From assembly GCF_900450705.1 (NCBI RefSeq), contig NZ_UGHK01000002.1:1-64000 (forward strand): DNA of 64,000 bases. The letters are read 5' to 3'. The notes under the pieces are model-generated. The model ran no database searches and was not told where the DNA came from. It was given only the letters and a program-made list of their open reading frames with translations. Each line of letters opens with the position of its first letter. Position 1 is the stretch's first letter. The DNA is from Avibacterium paragallinarum. Lineage in GTDB: Bacteria; Pseudomonadota; Gammaproteobacteria; Enterobacterales; Pasteurellaceae. This document shows positions 8,600-16,590 of this stretch, in pieces. The position numbers and the translations under genes are program-made.

Positions 8600-10570
8600 A
8601 TGGCGAATTTAGAAGAAAAAGAAAAATGGGAAACGGGGATTTATCAAATTGAAGAAAGTGATCCTGTTCACGGTGGCGCAGATGGCGTTACCAATAAACC
8701 CATTAAACAACTCGCTAACCGCACAAAATACCTAAAAAAAGAGGTGGAAAGACGCTATGTTGAGCGGTCAGCAACCACAGCGCAAACAGGGACGGTGCAA
8801 TTAAATAGCAGTGATAATAGCGAGAGCGAAACTGAAGCGGCCACCCCTAAAGTAGTTAAAAAGCTCAAGGGGTTAATTGACGCGCTCACTCGCAATCTAG
8901 GGAATTATATCCCCAACAGCAAAAAATCAAACTCCGTAACCTCACCAAGTGCCGACACAGTGGCGACAAGTGCGGCCGCTAAAACAGCCTATGATAAGGC
9001 GGTTGAGGCATTAAATAAAGCAAACAGCAAACAATCCCCAGCCGCGACCCTTGCAGGCTATGGCATTACCGATTTTTCGGTGCGGTCTTTAACTGCAAGC
9101 GACAATCTCAATGACATCACGGTCAAAGGTATCTATAACAATACAACATACCGCAACACGACAGATAACAATTATCCCGAGAAGGTAGCTGGTGTTCTGC
9201 TTGTCTTATCAAACGCAGAGCAAGTTTATTTTGCAGCTAACGGCAGGATATATAAGCGCTATAAGTCAAACAATAACTGGGCTGATGGCTGGGTGAGACT
9301 TGATAATTTAACTACCCCCATCGGTGATGACCAAAATCTTGATGAGATAACCACAGACGGCAATTATTATATTGTTGGTACTTCTAAAGCAACACTAGCC
9401 AAAAATTACCCCGTAGAAAGAGGTGATGGGGCATTAGAAGTCTTTGGTAACGGGTATTTTCAGCGCTTTACCACGTTTCATTCGCGCCAAGTTTTCAACC
9501 GTCGTAAGGTCGGCGGCAATTGGACAAATTGGGTAATGAGTGCTGATGATAAGAGTGAGATACGCCAAAAGACCATTGATTACACCAAGGCAGAGGGTTA
9601 TGCCTACAGCGGTTTTTACCGACCAAACGGCGATAAACTTAACAACCTGCCGCTTGCCAGTTTGATGATGCACATCACACACCCATCCTACACCACCAAT
9701 GCCCACGCAAGAGGGATTGGTTTTAGTTATGGTAGTTATAACGGCAATCAGGCTTGGGATATATTTACCACGGCATTTGACGCAAATGGCACTTATCTCG
9801 GACAAAAACAGATTATGACCGAGTTAGGAGGGATATTTAGAGGTGACATTAACCTTAATAATAACATGCTGGGATTTAGCGCAGATACAACACATTTTAT
9901 CAATAGCAAGAATATTGATGGTATTTGGCACGATGACAACAGCAACACCTTTCATTTTCAGTCTGACAGCACTTACAAAAAAACAGGCGACGCAGGTAAC
10001 GCAAGTTTATCGGCTGTTAATTATTTTGCCAGTGGACGAGTAGAGATTAAAAGTAACGCCTGGGGGCGCATCCGTGCCATCCTACCCGATGGTGGTTATT
10101 GGCAGTGGGAAGTCAATCCTGCCTCAGCAACCGACCCAAGATTTAATTATATCTATTGCTCTGCAAGTGGCGAGCAACGCTATTTAGCATTTCCGCAGCT
10201 TACTAAAAATGAGGTTGTAGCGTATCGGGGTTGGGTCGACGAGAAAATCCAAAGTCTCATCACTTATCAAAAAATTGGCAATTTCGAGGTTAGGAAATAT
10301 CCCGATGGGACAATGATACAAACTTATGTAATCAATCAGAACGACTTGTACGAATGGTTTGAGAAATCATTTAACTGGGCTATAGCTTTTGTTGATACAC
10401 CATTAATTTTTTCAAAGGTAACAACTTCTATCAGAGGTTCTCACAATGCAGGTGTAAATATATTAACAAAATCTAATAATGCAACTTGTTATTATCACGA
10501 GTATGAGCACGGTGGCCATAATCAAGGCGATGTTAGAATCCAGTTTTTGGCAATCGGGAGATGGAAATAA
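8600..10570 (+). CDS. Tail fibre protein
   Basis: 656 residues. The N-terminus (residues 1-60, with TNKPIKQLANRTKYLKKEV) is the baseplate-attachment end common to Mu/P2 fibres. A KQSPAATLAGYGITDF segment near 140 is the usual fibre repeat element. The middle is beta-rich and variable. The last about 105 residues (from YQKIGNFEVRKYPDG) are almost identical to the C-terminus of the prophage 2 fibre (38783-40597), although the rest differs. The C-terminus should bind the receptor. Its stop overlaps the fibre chaperone start (TAATG). Confidence 0.87.
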   Translation: MANLEEKEKWETGIYQIEESDPVHGGADGVTNKPIKQLANRTKYLKKEVERRYVERSATTAQTGTVQLNSSDNSESETEAATPKVVKKLKGLIDALTRNLGNYIPNSKKSNSVTSPSADTVATSAAAKTAYDKAVEALNKANSKQSPAATLAGYGITDFSVRSLTASDNLNDITVKGIYNNTTYRNTTDNNYPEKVAGVLLVLSNAEQVYFAANGRIYKRYKSNNNWADGWVRLDNLTTPIGDDQNLDEITTDGNYYIVGTSKATLAKNYPVERGDGALEVFGNGYFQRFTTFHSRQVFNRRKVGGNWTNWVMSADDKSEIRQKTIDYTKAEGYAYSGFYRPNGDKLNNLPLASLMMHITHPSYTTNAHARGIGFSYGSYNGNQAWDIFTTAFDANGTYLGQKQIMTELGGIFRGDINLNNNMLGFSADTTHFINSKNIDGIWHDDNSNTFHFQSDSTYKKTGDAGNASLSAVNYFASGRVEIKSNAWGRIRAILPDGGYWQWEVNPASATDPRFNYIYCSASGEQRYLAFPQLTKNEVVAYRGWVDEKIQSLITYQKIGNFEVRKYPDGTMIQTYVINQNDLYEWFEKSFNWAIAFVDTPLIFSKVTTSIRGSHNAGVNILTKSNNATCYYHEYEHGGHNQGDVRIQFLAIGRWK

Positions 10571-11214
10571 TGACAATGTACTACAGAGCAGGATTTTATT
10601 TAGATTTAGCACAAGCTCCTGAAGGGGCGGTGGAAATAAGTGACGAAACCTACCGCACTTTGCTTGAAGGGCAATCGCAAGGCAAACAAATTATAGCTAA
10701 TGAGCAAGGCTATCCGATACTCGTTGATCCACAGCCTAGTCCTTATCACAGATTGCAAGGCTCAGAATGGGTAATTGATGAGGACAAACAAGCCGAGCTA
10801 CTCACCCAACAACGCCAACAAATCCGAACACAAATCAACACCAAACGCGATGCGTGCGTAAACGGCGGCGTGTATGTGCCAGAAATCGGCAAATGGGTGG
10901 ATACAGATGAAAAAGGGCGTGCCACCTTGGTTGAAATCAAAGCGGATTTTGACTTAAACGGCAAAACGGAAGAAAACGGCGAGCCGCGTATTTTCACCCT
11001 GATTTGTGCGGATAACACCGCAGAGCCACTGGATTTTGACAAATTCAAAGCGGTGTGGAACGCGGCGAAAACGCTCAAAGAAAAAATGTTTGAAAACGCC
11101 TATATGCACAAGATTTTGTTAGAACAAGCGGAAAATCCGCTTGAGTATGACTGGTCAATCGGCTGGTCGCAAACCTATGAGGAATACCAAAATGAGCAAG
11201 AAAAATCCATTTAA
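10570..11214 (+). CDS. Tail fibre assembly chaperone
   Basis: 214 residues from the ATG overlapping the fibre stop. The first about 85 residues (YYRAGFYLDLAQAPEGAVEI... PQPSPYHRLQGSEWV) are the Caudovirales fibre-assembly family and match the prophage 2 gene closely. The C-terminal half (from residue 100) resembles DUF4376 and is unrelated to the prophage 2 C-terminus. It helps trimerise the fibre. Swapping of the C-terminal half between the two prophages fits coexchange of fibre and chaperone. Confidence 0.85.
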   Translation: MTMYYRAGFYLDLAQAPEGAVEISDETYRTLLEGQSQGKQIIANEQGYPILVDPQPSPYHRLQGSEWVIDEDKQAELLTQQRQQIRTQINTKRDACVNGGVYVPEIGKWVDTDEKGRATLVEIKADFDLNGKTEENGEPRIFTLICADNTAEPLDFDKFKAVWNAAKTLKEKMFENAYMHKILLEQAENPLEYDWSIGWSQTYEEYQNEQEKSI

Positions 11215-11464
11215 AACGTGGGGCTATCACGTTTTGATTGCCCTCGACCAACTTTGCAACGCCTTAACGGGCGGTGGGGCAGATGAAACCTTTTCCAGCC
11301 GTTGTTACCGCCGAGCCGTGTTAGAGAGCAAGCCCAAAGCCCGCTGGCGGTTTTGGTTTCGGCTGGTGAATGGGCTGTTTTTCGACAAAGACCATTGCAA
11401 AACCGCCTATGAAAGCGAGGTGAAACGGCGGCAATATCCTACAGATTTTTCAGAGGTGATCTAA
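11192..11464 (+). CDS. Small conserved phage protein
   Basis: 90 residues from the ATG at 11192, overlapping the chaperone end. The pattern NPFKTWGYHVLIALDQLCNA ... DKDHCKTAYESEVKRRQ belongs to a widespread small family near fibre or lysis genes of temperate phages, often mislabelled as helicase or pseudouridine synthase. Function unknown. One moderately hydrophobic N-terminal helix; Arg-rich centre. Confidence 0.65.
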   Translation: MSKKNPFKTWGYHVLIALDQLCNALTGGGADETFSSRCYRRAVLESKPKARWRFWFRLVNGLFFDKDHCKTAYESEVKRRQYPTDFSEVI

Positions 11465-11674
11465 ATGAAAGTAACATTAAGAAACGGCAATTACGCTGAA
11501 ATTGTTTATGAAAGCCCATTTGGCAAGCTATTAGTGGTTGAGCAAACAGACTCGGAGCTGCCCGCAGTGCATTGGCATAATGCCGATGGCTCTTACCATA
11601 AAGACGAGGATAATCAGGTTATTTCAAATGAGTTAGATATTATTTGGGAGGGGCAAAATGAAGTAACCGTTTAG
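11465..11674 (+). CDS. Hypothetical protein in the pre-com accessory slot
   Basis: 69 residues, starting one base after the previous stop codon. Acidic, beta-rich (GNYAEIVYESPFGKLLVVEQ). No family recognised. It occupies the same place relative to the com leader as the Acb2/Tad1-like gene of prophage 2, which makes this position a candidate cargo slot. Confidence 0.55.
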   Translation: MKVTLRNGNYAEIVYESPFGKLLVVEQTDSELPAVHWHNADGSYHKDEDNQVISNELDIIWEGQNEVTV

Positions 11675-11692
11675 AGCAAAAGAAGAAGCGGC

Positions 11693-11781
11693 GATGTGGT
11701 AGGCTCTGACCTCTACCACATCAGCCTAAGCAGATAGCACCTGCATAGACCCGAGACCGCTTTGTCTGACCAGACGGGCGG
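11693..11781 (+). ncRNA. Conserved structured leader upstream of com
   Basis: GATGTGGTAG (11693-11702) pairs perfectly with CTACCACATC (11713-11722). A second hairpin, CCGCTTTGTCTG against CAGACGGGCGG, spans 11757-11781, and a short GCAG/CTGC pair lies between. No T-run follows, so these are not terminators. The whole block is conserved upstream of com in prophage 2 (about 37345-37437) while the genes before it differ. In Mu, mom translation is controlled by Com acting on mRNA structure; here the structure lies before com itself. Confidence 0.5.
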
Positions 11782-11814
11782 ATTGTAACAAAACCGCGTA
11801 AAGTGAGAAAGTCT

Positions 11815-11946
11815 ATGCAAAAAGATTTGCAAGAAATGCGGTGCAAGTGCTGTAAAAAGCTCCTTGCACGCACAAAAGATAATCAATATTTAGAAATTAA
11901 ATGTGTGCGGTGTAAAACCTTAAACACATTTAAACCTACTCGTTAA
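11815..11946 (+). CDS. com: Com-like zinc-finger translational regulator
   Basis: 43 residues. Two CxxC pairs (CKCC near residue 10 and CVRC near 31) with KLL between and KTLN after match the Mu Com family. Com binds zinc and then the mom mRNA to open its ribosome binding site. Here the downstream gene is a DNA adenine methylase in place of mom. An identical arrangement occurs at 37183-37314. Confidence 0.85.
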   Translation: MQKDLQEMRCKCCKKLLARTKDNQYLEIKCVRCKTLNTFKPTR

Positions 11947-12004
11947 ACAACTCAGAGTGTCCGAACGCCTTGAGCGTCAGAACGCCATAATTTAAGGATA
12001 AATT

Positions 12005-12859
12005 ATGGCAAATCAAACAAATCCTACTCACTATAAACAAGCACCACTGCCTTTCGTTGGGCAAAAACGGCTGTTTTTAAACGCCTTTAAACAGGTTTTA
12101 AATGACAATATTCCTAATGATGGTGAGGGCTGGACGATTATAGATACCTTCGGCGGGAGCGGACTGTTAAGCCACGTGGCAAAGCGAATAAAACCCAAAG
12201 CACGGGTGATTTATAATGATTTTGATGGATACGCAGACAGACTAAAACACATAAGCGATACAAATCGTTTACGAGCTGAACTGCTTCAAATTGTTGGCGA
12301 TATTGTACCAAAAAACAAGCGATTAGATAACAATAAAAAGCAAGAAATTATCAATAAAATCAATGATTTTAATGGGTTTAAAGACCTCAATACCATTGCA
12401 AGTTGGTTGCTTTTCAGTGGGCAACAAGTCAGCTCATTTGAGGAGCTATTTAGCAAGACATTTTGGAATGGAATAAAGCTGGCTGATTATCCTAGTGCAG
12501 AGGATTATCTTGATGGGCTTGAGATAGTCAGCGAGCCATTTCAACAGCTTCTGCCTAAGTTTGCCGACAACCCTAAAGCCCTGTTTGTGTTAGACTCGCC
12601 TTATCTTTGCACCAAGCAAAACAGCTATAAAATGGCAAATTATTTTGATTTGATTGATTTCTTGCAGCTTATTGACCGAACACGACCGCCTTATGTGTTT
12701 TTTAGCTCCACTAAGTCAGAGTTTGTGCGGTTTATTGCGTATATGGTGCAGGCGAAAAAGGATAACTGGCAAGCCTTTGATGGAGCTGAGCGGATAGTCC
12801 TTCAAACATCGTTAAACTATCAGGTTAGCTATGAGGATAATTTGGTGTTTAAATTCTAA
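12005..12859 (+). CDS. D12-class DNA adenine methyltransferase
   Basis: 284 residues. Motif PLPFVGQKRLFLNAF near residue 15 and DTFGGSGLLSHVAKR near 47 form the SAM-binding region. The catalytic motif near residue 198 reads LDSPYL, where most D12 enzymes have DPPY. It would modify phage or host DNA and protect against host restriction, taking the mom position after com. The first about 20 residues differ from the prophage 2 copy; from about residue 80 on the two are almost identical. Confidence 0.83.
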   Translation: MANQTNPTHYKQAPLPFVGQKRLFLNAFKQVLNDNIPNDGEGWTIIDTFGGSGLLSHVAKRIKPKARVIYNDFDGYADRLKHISDTNRLRAELLQIVGDIVPKNKRLDNNKKQEIINKINDFNGFKDLNTIASWLLFSGQQVSSFEELFSKTFWNGIKLADYPSAEDYLDGLEIVSEPFQQLLPKFADNPKALFVLDSPYLCTKQNSYKMANYFDLIDFLQLIDRTRPPYVFFSSTKSEFVRFIAYMVQAKKDNWQAFDGAERIVLQTSLNYQVSYEDNLVFKF

Positions 12860-12865
12860 AAATTA

Positions 12866-12888
12866 AGGGGCTAACGCCCCTATTTTTC
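12866..12888. terminator. Hairpin between convergent methylase and moron genes
   Basis: AGGGGC-TAAC-GCCCCT followed by ATTTTT. It sits just after the methylase stop and at the end of the convergent small gene, so it can end transcription from the left, and perhaps from both sides. A copy is at about 35519-35540. Confidence 0.75.
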
Positions 12889-13068
12889 AACGCCCGCCTT
12901 ATAGCCTGCCTCATAAGCCGCACGCATAAGGCGTTTGATATTCCACACGCCCATATCATAAAAATCTAAATGGTCGCTCATTCGGGTTTCTAATGTTTCA
13001 ATATCCCCCACCTCTTTTGCAATGGTTTCTAATATTTTTGCGATGGTTTTTTCAGTTGGTTTTTTCAT
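12880..13068 (-). CDS. DUF6900-like small phage protein
   Basis: 62 residues. The core LETRMSDHLDFYDMGVWNIK followed by RLMRAAYEAG matches the DUF6900 family of small phage and plasmid proteins of unknown function. Second gene of a two-gene opposite-strand unit conserved in both prophages (copy at 35334-35522). Confidence 0.65.
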   Translation of the reverse strand: MKKPTEKTIAKILETIAKEVGDIETLETRMSDHLDFYDMGVWNIKRLMRAAYEAGYKAGVEK

Positions 13069-13071
13069 TGT

Positions 13072-13350
13072 TTATTTCCCTCTTAAAATGTTTGCGATTT
13101 TGTCAGCGATTTGCTGGGCGACAATGTCAAAGTTAGTCTCGATTGAAACGCGTTGGCGACAATGTTCAGAGTGTTCAACCAGCGTGCCTTGTGGCATATA
13201 AAGTAAATAAATTGTTGGCTCATTTTGATAACTATCTTGACGGACTTGAAAGCGGCGTTTCCCTTGCACAAATTCCCTATTTTTAAAGCCGTGATGGTTT
13301 TCAAGTCTGGTGGTTAAGTGTTGAATAAATTCTCGTGTATTAAATTTCAT
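13072..13350 (-). CDS. Hypothetical moron protein, conserved in both prophages
   Basis: 92 residues, basic (N-terminus MKFNTREFIQHL; central GKRRFQVRQD). No family recognised. First gene of the moron pair; three bases separate it from the DUF6900-like gene. It is transcribed toward the methylase, away from the prophage end, so it could be expressed from the lysogen independently of the late operon. The prophage 2 copy (35052-35330) differs at one residue seen (R to G near 24). Confidence 0.6.
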   Translation of the reverse strand: MKFNTREFIQHLTTRLENHHGFKNREFVQGKRRFQVRQDSYQNEPTIYLLYMPQGTLVEHSEHCRQRVSIETNFDIVAQQIADKIANILRGK

Positions 13351-13484
13351 TTTTATGTCCCTGTTGTTTTATGTTGGGGGCATCATTGCTCGTTGGGGAC
13401 GAGGAGTAAAGGGGAAATAAGCGGGTAATTAAGCTGACTGGCTAACAATGTAGCTGGGGAGGTATGGAGGTCTATTTCAGCATC

Positions 13485-13517
13485 GTTTAAAAGCGGTTTA
13501 AATAGCGTTTAAATATC
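13485..13517. repeat. Three tandem 11-bp TTTAAA units next to the right end
   Basis: GTTTAAAAGCG, GTTTAAATAGC and GTTTAAATATC are exact-period 11-mers. The left end of prophage 3 has a similar array at 51689-51730, also just inside the transposase-type sites. Confidence 0.65.
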
Positions 13518-13527
13518 ATAAAAAAAT

Positions 13528-13577
13528 CCACATAACGTGGGAAATTTTTTTCTCAAGTTATGTGGACGCTTTTCTCA
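13528..13577. other. Mu-like right end with two transposase-type sites
   Basis: From the terminus inward: TGAGAAAAGCG, then a TCCACATAACTTGAGAAAA site (13566 to 13548), then an inverted copy TCCACATAACGTGGGAAA (13528-13545). The same sites are at the left end of prophage 3 (51501 and 51660). The CA/TG dinucleotide at the boundary fits Mu-type ends. The next five bases (TTTTT) are the expected target duplication. Confidence 0.7.
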
Positions 13578-13973
13578 TTTTTCGCGGACGGCTTCACTCA
13601 TCCTCCTTATATGGATATTATTAAATTCACTGATAAGATAGAAGATTTATCTCAGATATCCAATATTAATCTTTTTATTGACAAGTTTACTCAAGTAATA
13701 TCTAACGCCTTCTCTTTTCTTGAGGATAACAAATATTTTGCTATTGTTATAGGTGATGTTTATAAGAATAGTGAGGTTGTTCCGTTAGGATTTTATTTAA
13801 TGTACTCGATAAGAAAGCATTTTAAAGTAAAACTAAAAGGTATAGTAGTAAAAAATATTGAAGGAAATCGGGGGAAACTTGGTAAGCAAGATATTTGGAA
13901 ATACAGAGCATTAAAGAGTGATTATTTTTTATTTAAACATGAATATATAATGGTATTTAAAAAATTAAAATGA
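13578..13973 (+). pseudogene. DNA methyltransferase (N6/N4 type), C-terminal part cut by prophage 1
   Basis: The frame runs straight out of the prophage end: FADGFTHPPYMDIIKFT holds an xPPY catalytic motif, followed by a Rossmann-like second half (YFAIVIGDVYKNSEVVPLGF) to FKKLK at 13973. The N-terminal part with the SAM-binding motif is missing and should lie beyond the left end of prophage 1. Its stop overlaps the next start (ATGA), showing operon coupling with the nuclease gene. AT-rich relative to flanking phage DNA, suggesting an acquired island. Confidence 0.7.
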
Positions 13974-14667
13974 AAAAGAAGTCTAAAAAAGAATTATTTC
14001 TTGAGCTAGCTAAGCCCAATGAACAAGGTATAGCCGTTGGGTTTTAGTGAGTGAATTTATTGGTGATTATCTTGAGCTTCAGTTAGGAAATGGATTTAGC
14101 TGGGGGCGTGGAAGTTCTAGTCTTGCAAAAGAATATATAGTAGAAACTGATAAGACGCATTCTTCTGGTAATGGGATTGATGCGATTAGATTAAATGGAT
14201 TTAATCGAAAAAATTATTTTAATCAAGCAATTAGACAAGATATTAAGAATTATTATAAAGATAAACCTTGTGTAATGCTTGGAGTAAAAGGATTTTCAGA
14301 AAATACTAAAATTGAGATTGATCATAAAGATGGTAGAAAGAATGATTTAAGAGTCTCAGATATGAACTCTCAATCTTTAAATGATTTTCAGCCTTTATGT
14401 AAAGCGGCAAATGATGTAAAAAGGCAAATATGTAAACGCTGTAAAGAAACTAATATCCGTTGGAGTGCAAAAAATATTAAAGGTAACCCTTATGATTTTT
14501 ATGAGGGAAATGAAAATTACAATGATGAACTTGGCTGTGTTGGTTGTTATCAATATGACCCAGTACAATATAGAAAAACTGTGATTAAGAAGGTAAGTGA
14601 ATTAGCAGCACATCGTGCAGTTGATGTTGTATTCAAAACTTTATACGAAGATGATGAAAAAGAATGA
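13970..14667 (+). pseudogene. HNH-type restriction endonuclease, frameshifted
   Basis: Starts MKKKSKKELFLELAKPNEQG at 13970, hits a stop at about 14045, but reading one frame over gives YSRWVLVSEFIGDYLELQLG in continuity, so one base is missing near 14030. The rest is open to 14667. An HNH-like region (IEIDHKDGRKNDLR, then LNDFQPLCKAANDVK) and Cys pairs (CKRC, CVGC) suggest a zinc-stabilised beta-beta-alpha nuclease, as in several type II enzymes. Flanked by two methylases, as in type IIS systems with asymmetric sites. Recognition sequence unknown. An ATG/GTG at 14047 could give a shorter protein lacking the N-terminus. Confidence 0.65.
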
Positions 14668-15452
14668 ACTATATAGGATCAAAGAATAAACTATCAAAAT
14701 TTATTTTTGATAGCGTTACTTCAGTAATAAGAGAAGATCTATCTGATATTATATTTTGTGATCTTTTTGCAGGAACAGGTGCTATCGGAAGGAAGTTTAA
14801 GCCTTTAGTTAAACAAGTAATTAGTAATGATATAGTTATATTTTAAATAAAAATTATATAGAAAATCATTCTTTAATCCTCTATGAAGAATTATTAGATG
14901 AATTAAACTCTTTAGATGGAGTATCAGGATTTATTTTTGAAGAGTATTCAGAGAATGGAAGAGGAAACAGGCTTTATTTCTCAGAGGAAAATGGGAAAAA
15001 GATTGATGCAATTAGACTTAAGATAGAGAACTGGCGAGAAACAAATTATTTATCAGATAGTCAATATTATTTTCTACTCTGTTCTTTACTTGAAAGTGCT
15101 GATAAGATAGCAAATACGGCTTCCGTTTATGGTGCGTTTTTAAAAAAAATAAAGCGTTCTGCACAAAAACAGCTGATCATAGAACCTGCACTATTTGAAA
15201 TAAACAATAATTCACATAAAGTTTATAATAAAGATGCAAATCAATTAATTAATGATATTGAAGGTGATATTCTCTATTTAGATCCTCCCTATAATGCTCG
15301 CCAATATGGTGCAAATTATCATTTGCTAAATACTATTTCAGAGTACAAAAGATTTGAACCTAAAGGAAAAACAGGATTAAGAGAATATGTGAAATCTAAC
15401 TATTGTAGTAGCAACTGTATTCCGCTAAAAAGCAAAAATACAAATTCGTTAA

Positions 15453-16400
15453 TTAAAGTGCGTGAGCGTCCCATTGCGAGTCATCGCGGACAATCGCATT
15501 TAAAATGGTGAGAAGCTTACGCATACAGGCGTTAATCGCCACTTTGAACGCCTTACCATTAGCACGTAAGCGTTCGTAAAATTGTTTGAGTTTAGGCTCA
15601 AAACGCACACAAACAAATGTTGCCATATACAGTGCATTTCGTACGGCTTTGCGACCACCTGAACAGCGGCTTTTCCATTTGGTGTTGCCACTTTCTTTAG
15701 GATGGGGTGCAACACCAACAAGTGAAGCGATTTGTTTATGTGTGTATTGACCTAACTCAGGCAACATTGACATCAAAACGGCTATTGTTTGTGTACCCAA
15801 CCCTTTGATGTCTTTAAACTTTTTTATTGTATCGTCAAAATGTTTGAGATGCTGTTCGATTTCCCTATCCAGCTCATCAATACGCAGGCTGAGATAGTCG
15901 ATATGCTGTTCAACACTGAATACTTGTGTGGAATGAACTTGTTCAAGGCGGTTTTTCTCCGCAAAACGCATTTCAACAAGCTGATTACGGCGTGAAACAA
16001 GGGCTTCAAGCTGTTCCTGCTCGGGAGTGGGTGGTATGTAAAGCTGCTGTGCTACATTATCACGCATTGCGAGCATTTGGGCGTAAAAAGCCAACATTTT
16101 GGCATCTTTATTGTCGGTTTTTGCTAGTGACTGCGACATCGCAAACTGATTGGTTTGTCGCGGGTTAGCAATCACCACACGAAAGCCTGTGCGGTGGAGT
16201 GCTTTAGCTAATGGGAGTTCAAGCCCACCGGTGCTTTCAAGGACAATTAAGTCCACACTGAAACGACGTAAATACTCAATGGTATGTGCAATCCCTTTCG
16301 GGTTGTTGGTTTCGGTCTTAGTTCGTTTTTGGGTAGAAAGCCCAATGACGAAATGACGTTTAGCAACATCAATACCACAATAAGTTTGTTCATTCATCAT
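15453..16400 (-). CDS. IS110-family transposase (bridge recombinase)
   Basis: About 315 residues from the ATG at 16400, preceded by AAGGCAGG; an upstream ATG at 16415 is in frame. The N-terminal RuvC-like DEDD domain shows YCGIDVAKRHFVIGLS, VLESTGG, and KTDNKDAKMLAFYAQ. A coiled-coil middle (residues 110-190) and the C-terminal Tnp domain with GLGTQTIAVL, GVAPHPKESG and SGGRKAVRNALYMA follow. Length is normal and the gene looks intact. It catalyses insertion and excision guided by an RNA from the element. Confidence 0.9.
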   Translation of the reverse strand: MMNEQTYCGIDVAKRHFVIGLSTQKRTKTETNNPKGIAHTIEYLRRFSVDLIVLESTGGLELPLAKALHRTGFRVVIANPRQTNQFAMSQSLAKTDNKDAKMLAFYAQMLAMRDNVAQQLYIPPTPEQEQLEALVSRRNQLVEMRFAEKNRLEQVHSTQVFSVEQHIDYLSLRIDELDREIEQHLKHFDDTIKKFKDIKGLGTQTIAVLMSMLPELGQYTHKQIASLVGVAPHPKESGNTKWKSRCSGGRKAVRNALYMATFVCVRFEPKLKQFYERLRANGKAFKVAINACMRKLLTILNAIVRDDSQWDAHAL

Positions 16401-16590
16401 TAACCTGCCTTGCATTCGGGTTTAAGTCTGGCAACTGTTCGGTTTTTTGGTGAAATGTTATCTGCTCTCATTGCTACAACTCGGTTTGTTGCTTGGGGCG
16501 GACGCGAGATGCAGATAACGGGGTTTTGTTGCTATTTTATATTAATTTTAATATACAAGGGCTAAGGTTGAAAGTGAGTTTGAATTTTTA
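16401..16590 (-). ncRNA. Probable bridge-RNA locus of the IS110 element
   Basis: The 190-base non-coding 5' end of the element. GTTATCTGC (16457-16465) pairs with GCAGATAAC (16511-16519), extended by TCTC/GAGA, enclosing a region with an inner CAAC/GTTG hairpin. IS110 elements such as IS621 transcribe a structured bridge RNA of about this length from the same place, with one loop pairing to the target and another to the donor. The presence here is inferred from position, size and folding, not from a covariance match. Confidence 0.55.

Larger units (their letters stand above)
12245..13473. repeat. Inverted repeat arm 1 (prophage right end)
   Basis: About 1.2 kb that is nearly identical, in inverted orientation, to 34929-36157. 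It covers most of the methylase gene, the two opposite-strand morons and the non-coding end. Identity stops at GGAGGTCTA near 13473, after which the terminal sequences of the two prophages differ. Relation of positions: partner = 48402 minus position. Confidence 0.85.
1..13577 (+). mobile_element. Mu-like prophage 1, right part (P2-like tail)
   Basis: Contiguous late phage genes on one strand: tail tube, E/E', tape measure, U, X, D, V, W, J, I, fibre, fibre chaperone, com, DNA methylase. The left part lies outside the window. The right terminus is set at 13577 because the sequence read inward from there starts TGAGAAAAGCG followed by TCCACATAACTTGAGAAAA, matching the left end of prophage 3 at 51493, and because the reading frame of an interrupted methylase resumes immediately after it. 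The tail genes are of P2 type, while the com-methylase end is Mu type, so this is a mosaic phage. Confidence 0.85.
15450..16590 (-). mobile_element. IS110-family insertion sequence
   Basis: About 1.14 kb. The boundaries follow from the interrupted methylase: the 9-mer TTAATTAAA stands at both 15449-15457 and 16588-16596, and removal of one unit restores the host frame. The transposase stop codon lies inside the left 9-mer, so the element has almost no DNA after the gene, while about 190 bases precede it. This asymmetry is typical of the IS110 group. No terminal inverted repeats are evident, as expected for the family. Confidence 0.82.

Noticed and set aside
9434-9805. 123-codon minus-strand frame inside the fibre gene
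   Set aside because: Antisense shadow of a clear fibre gene; no ribosome site and no protein-like motif.
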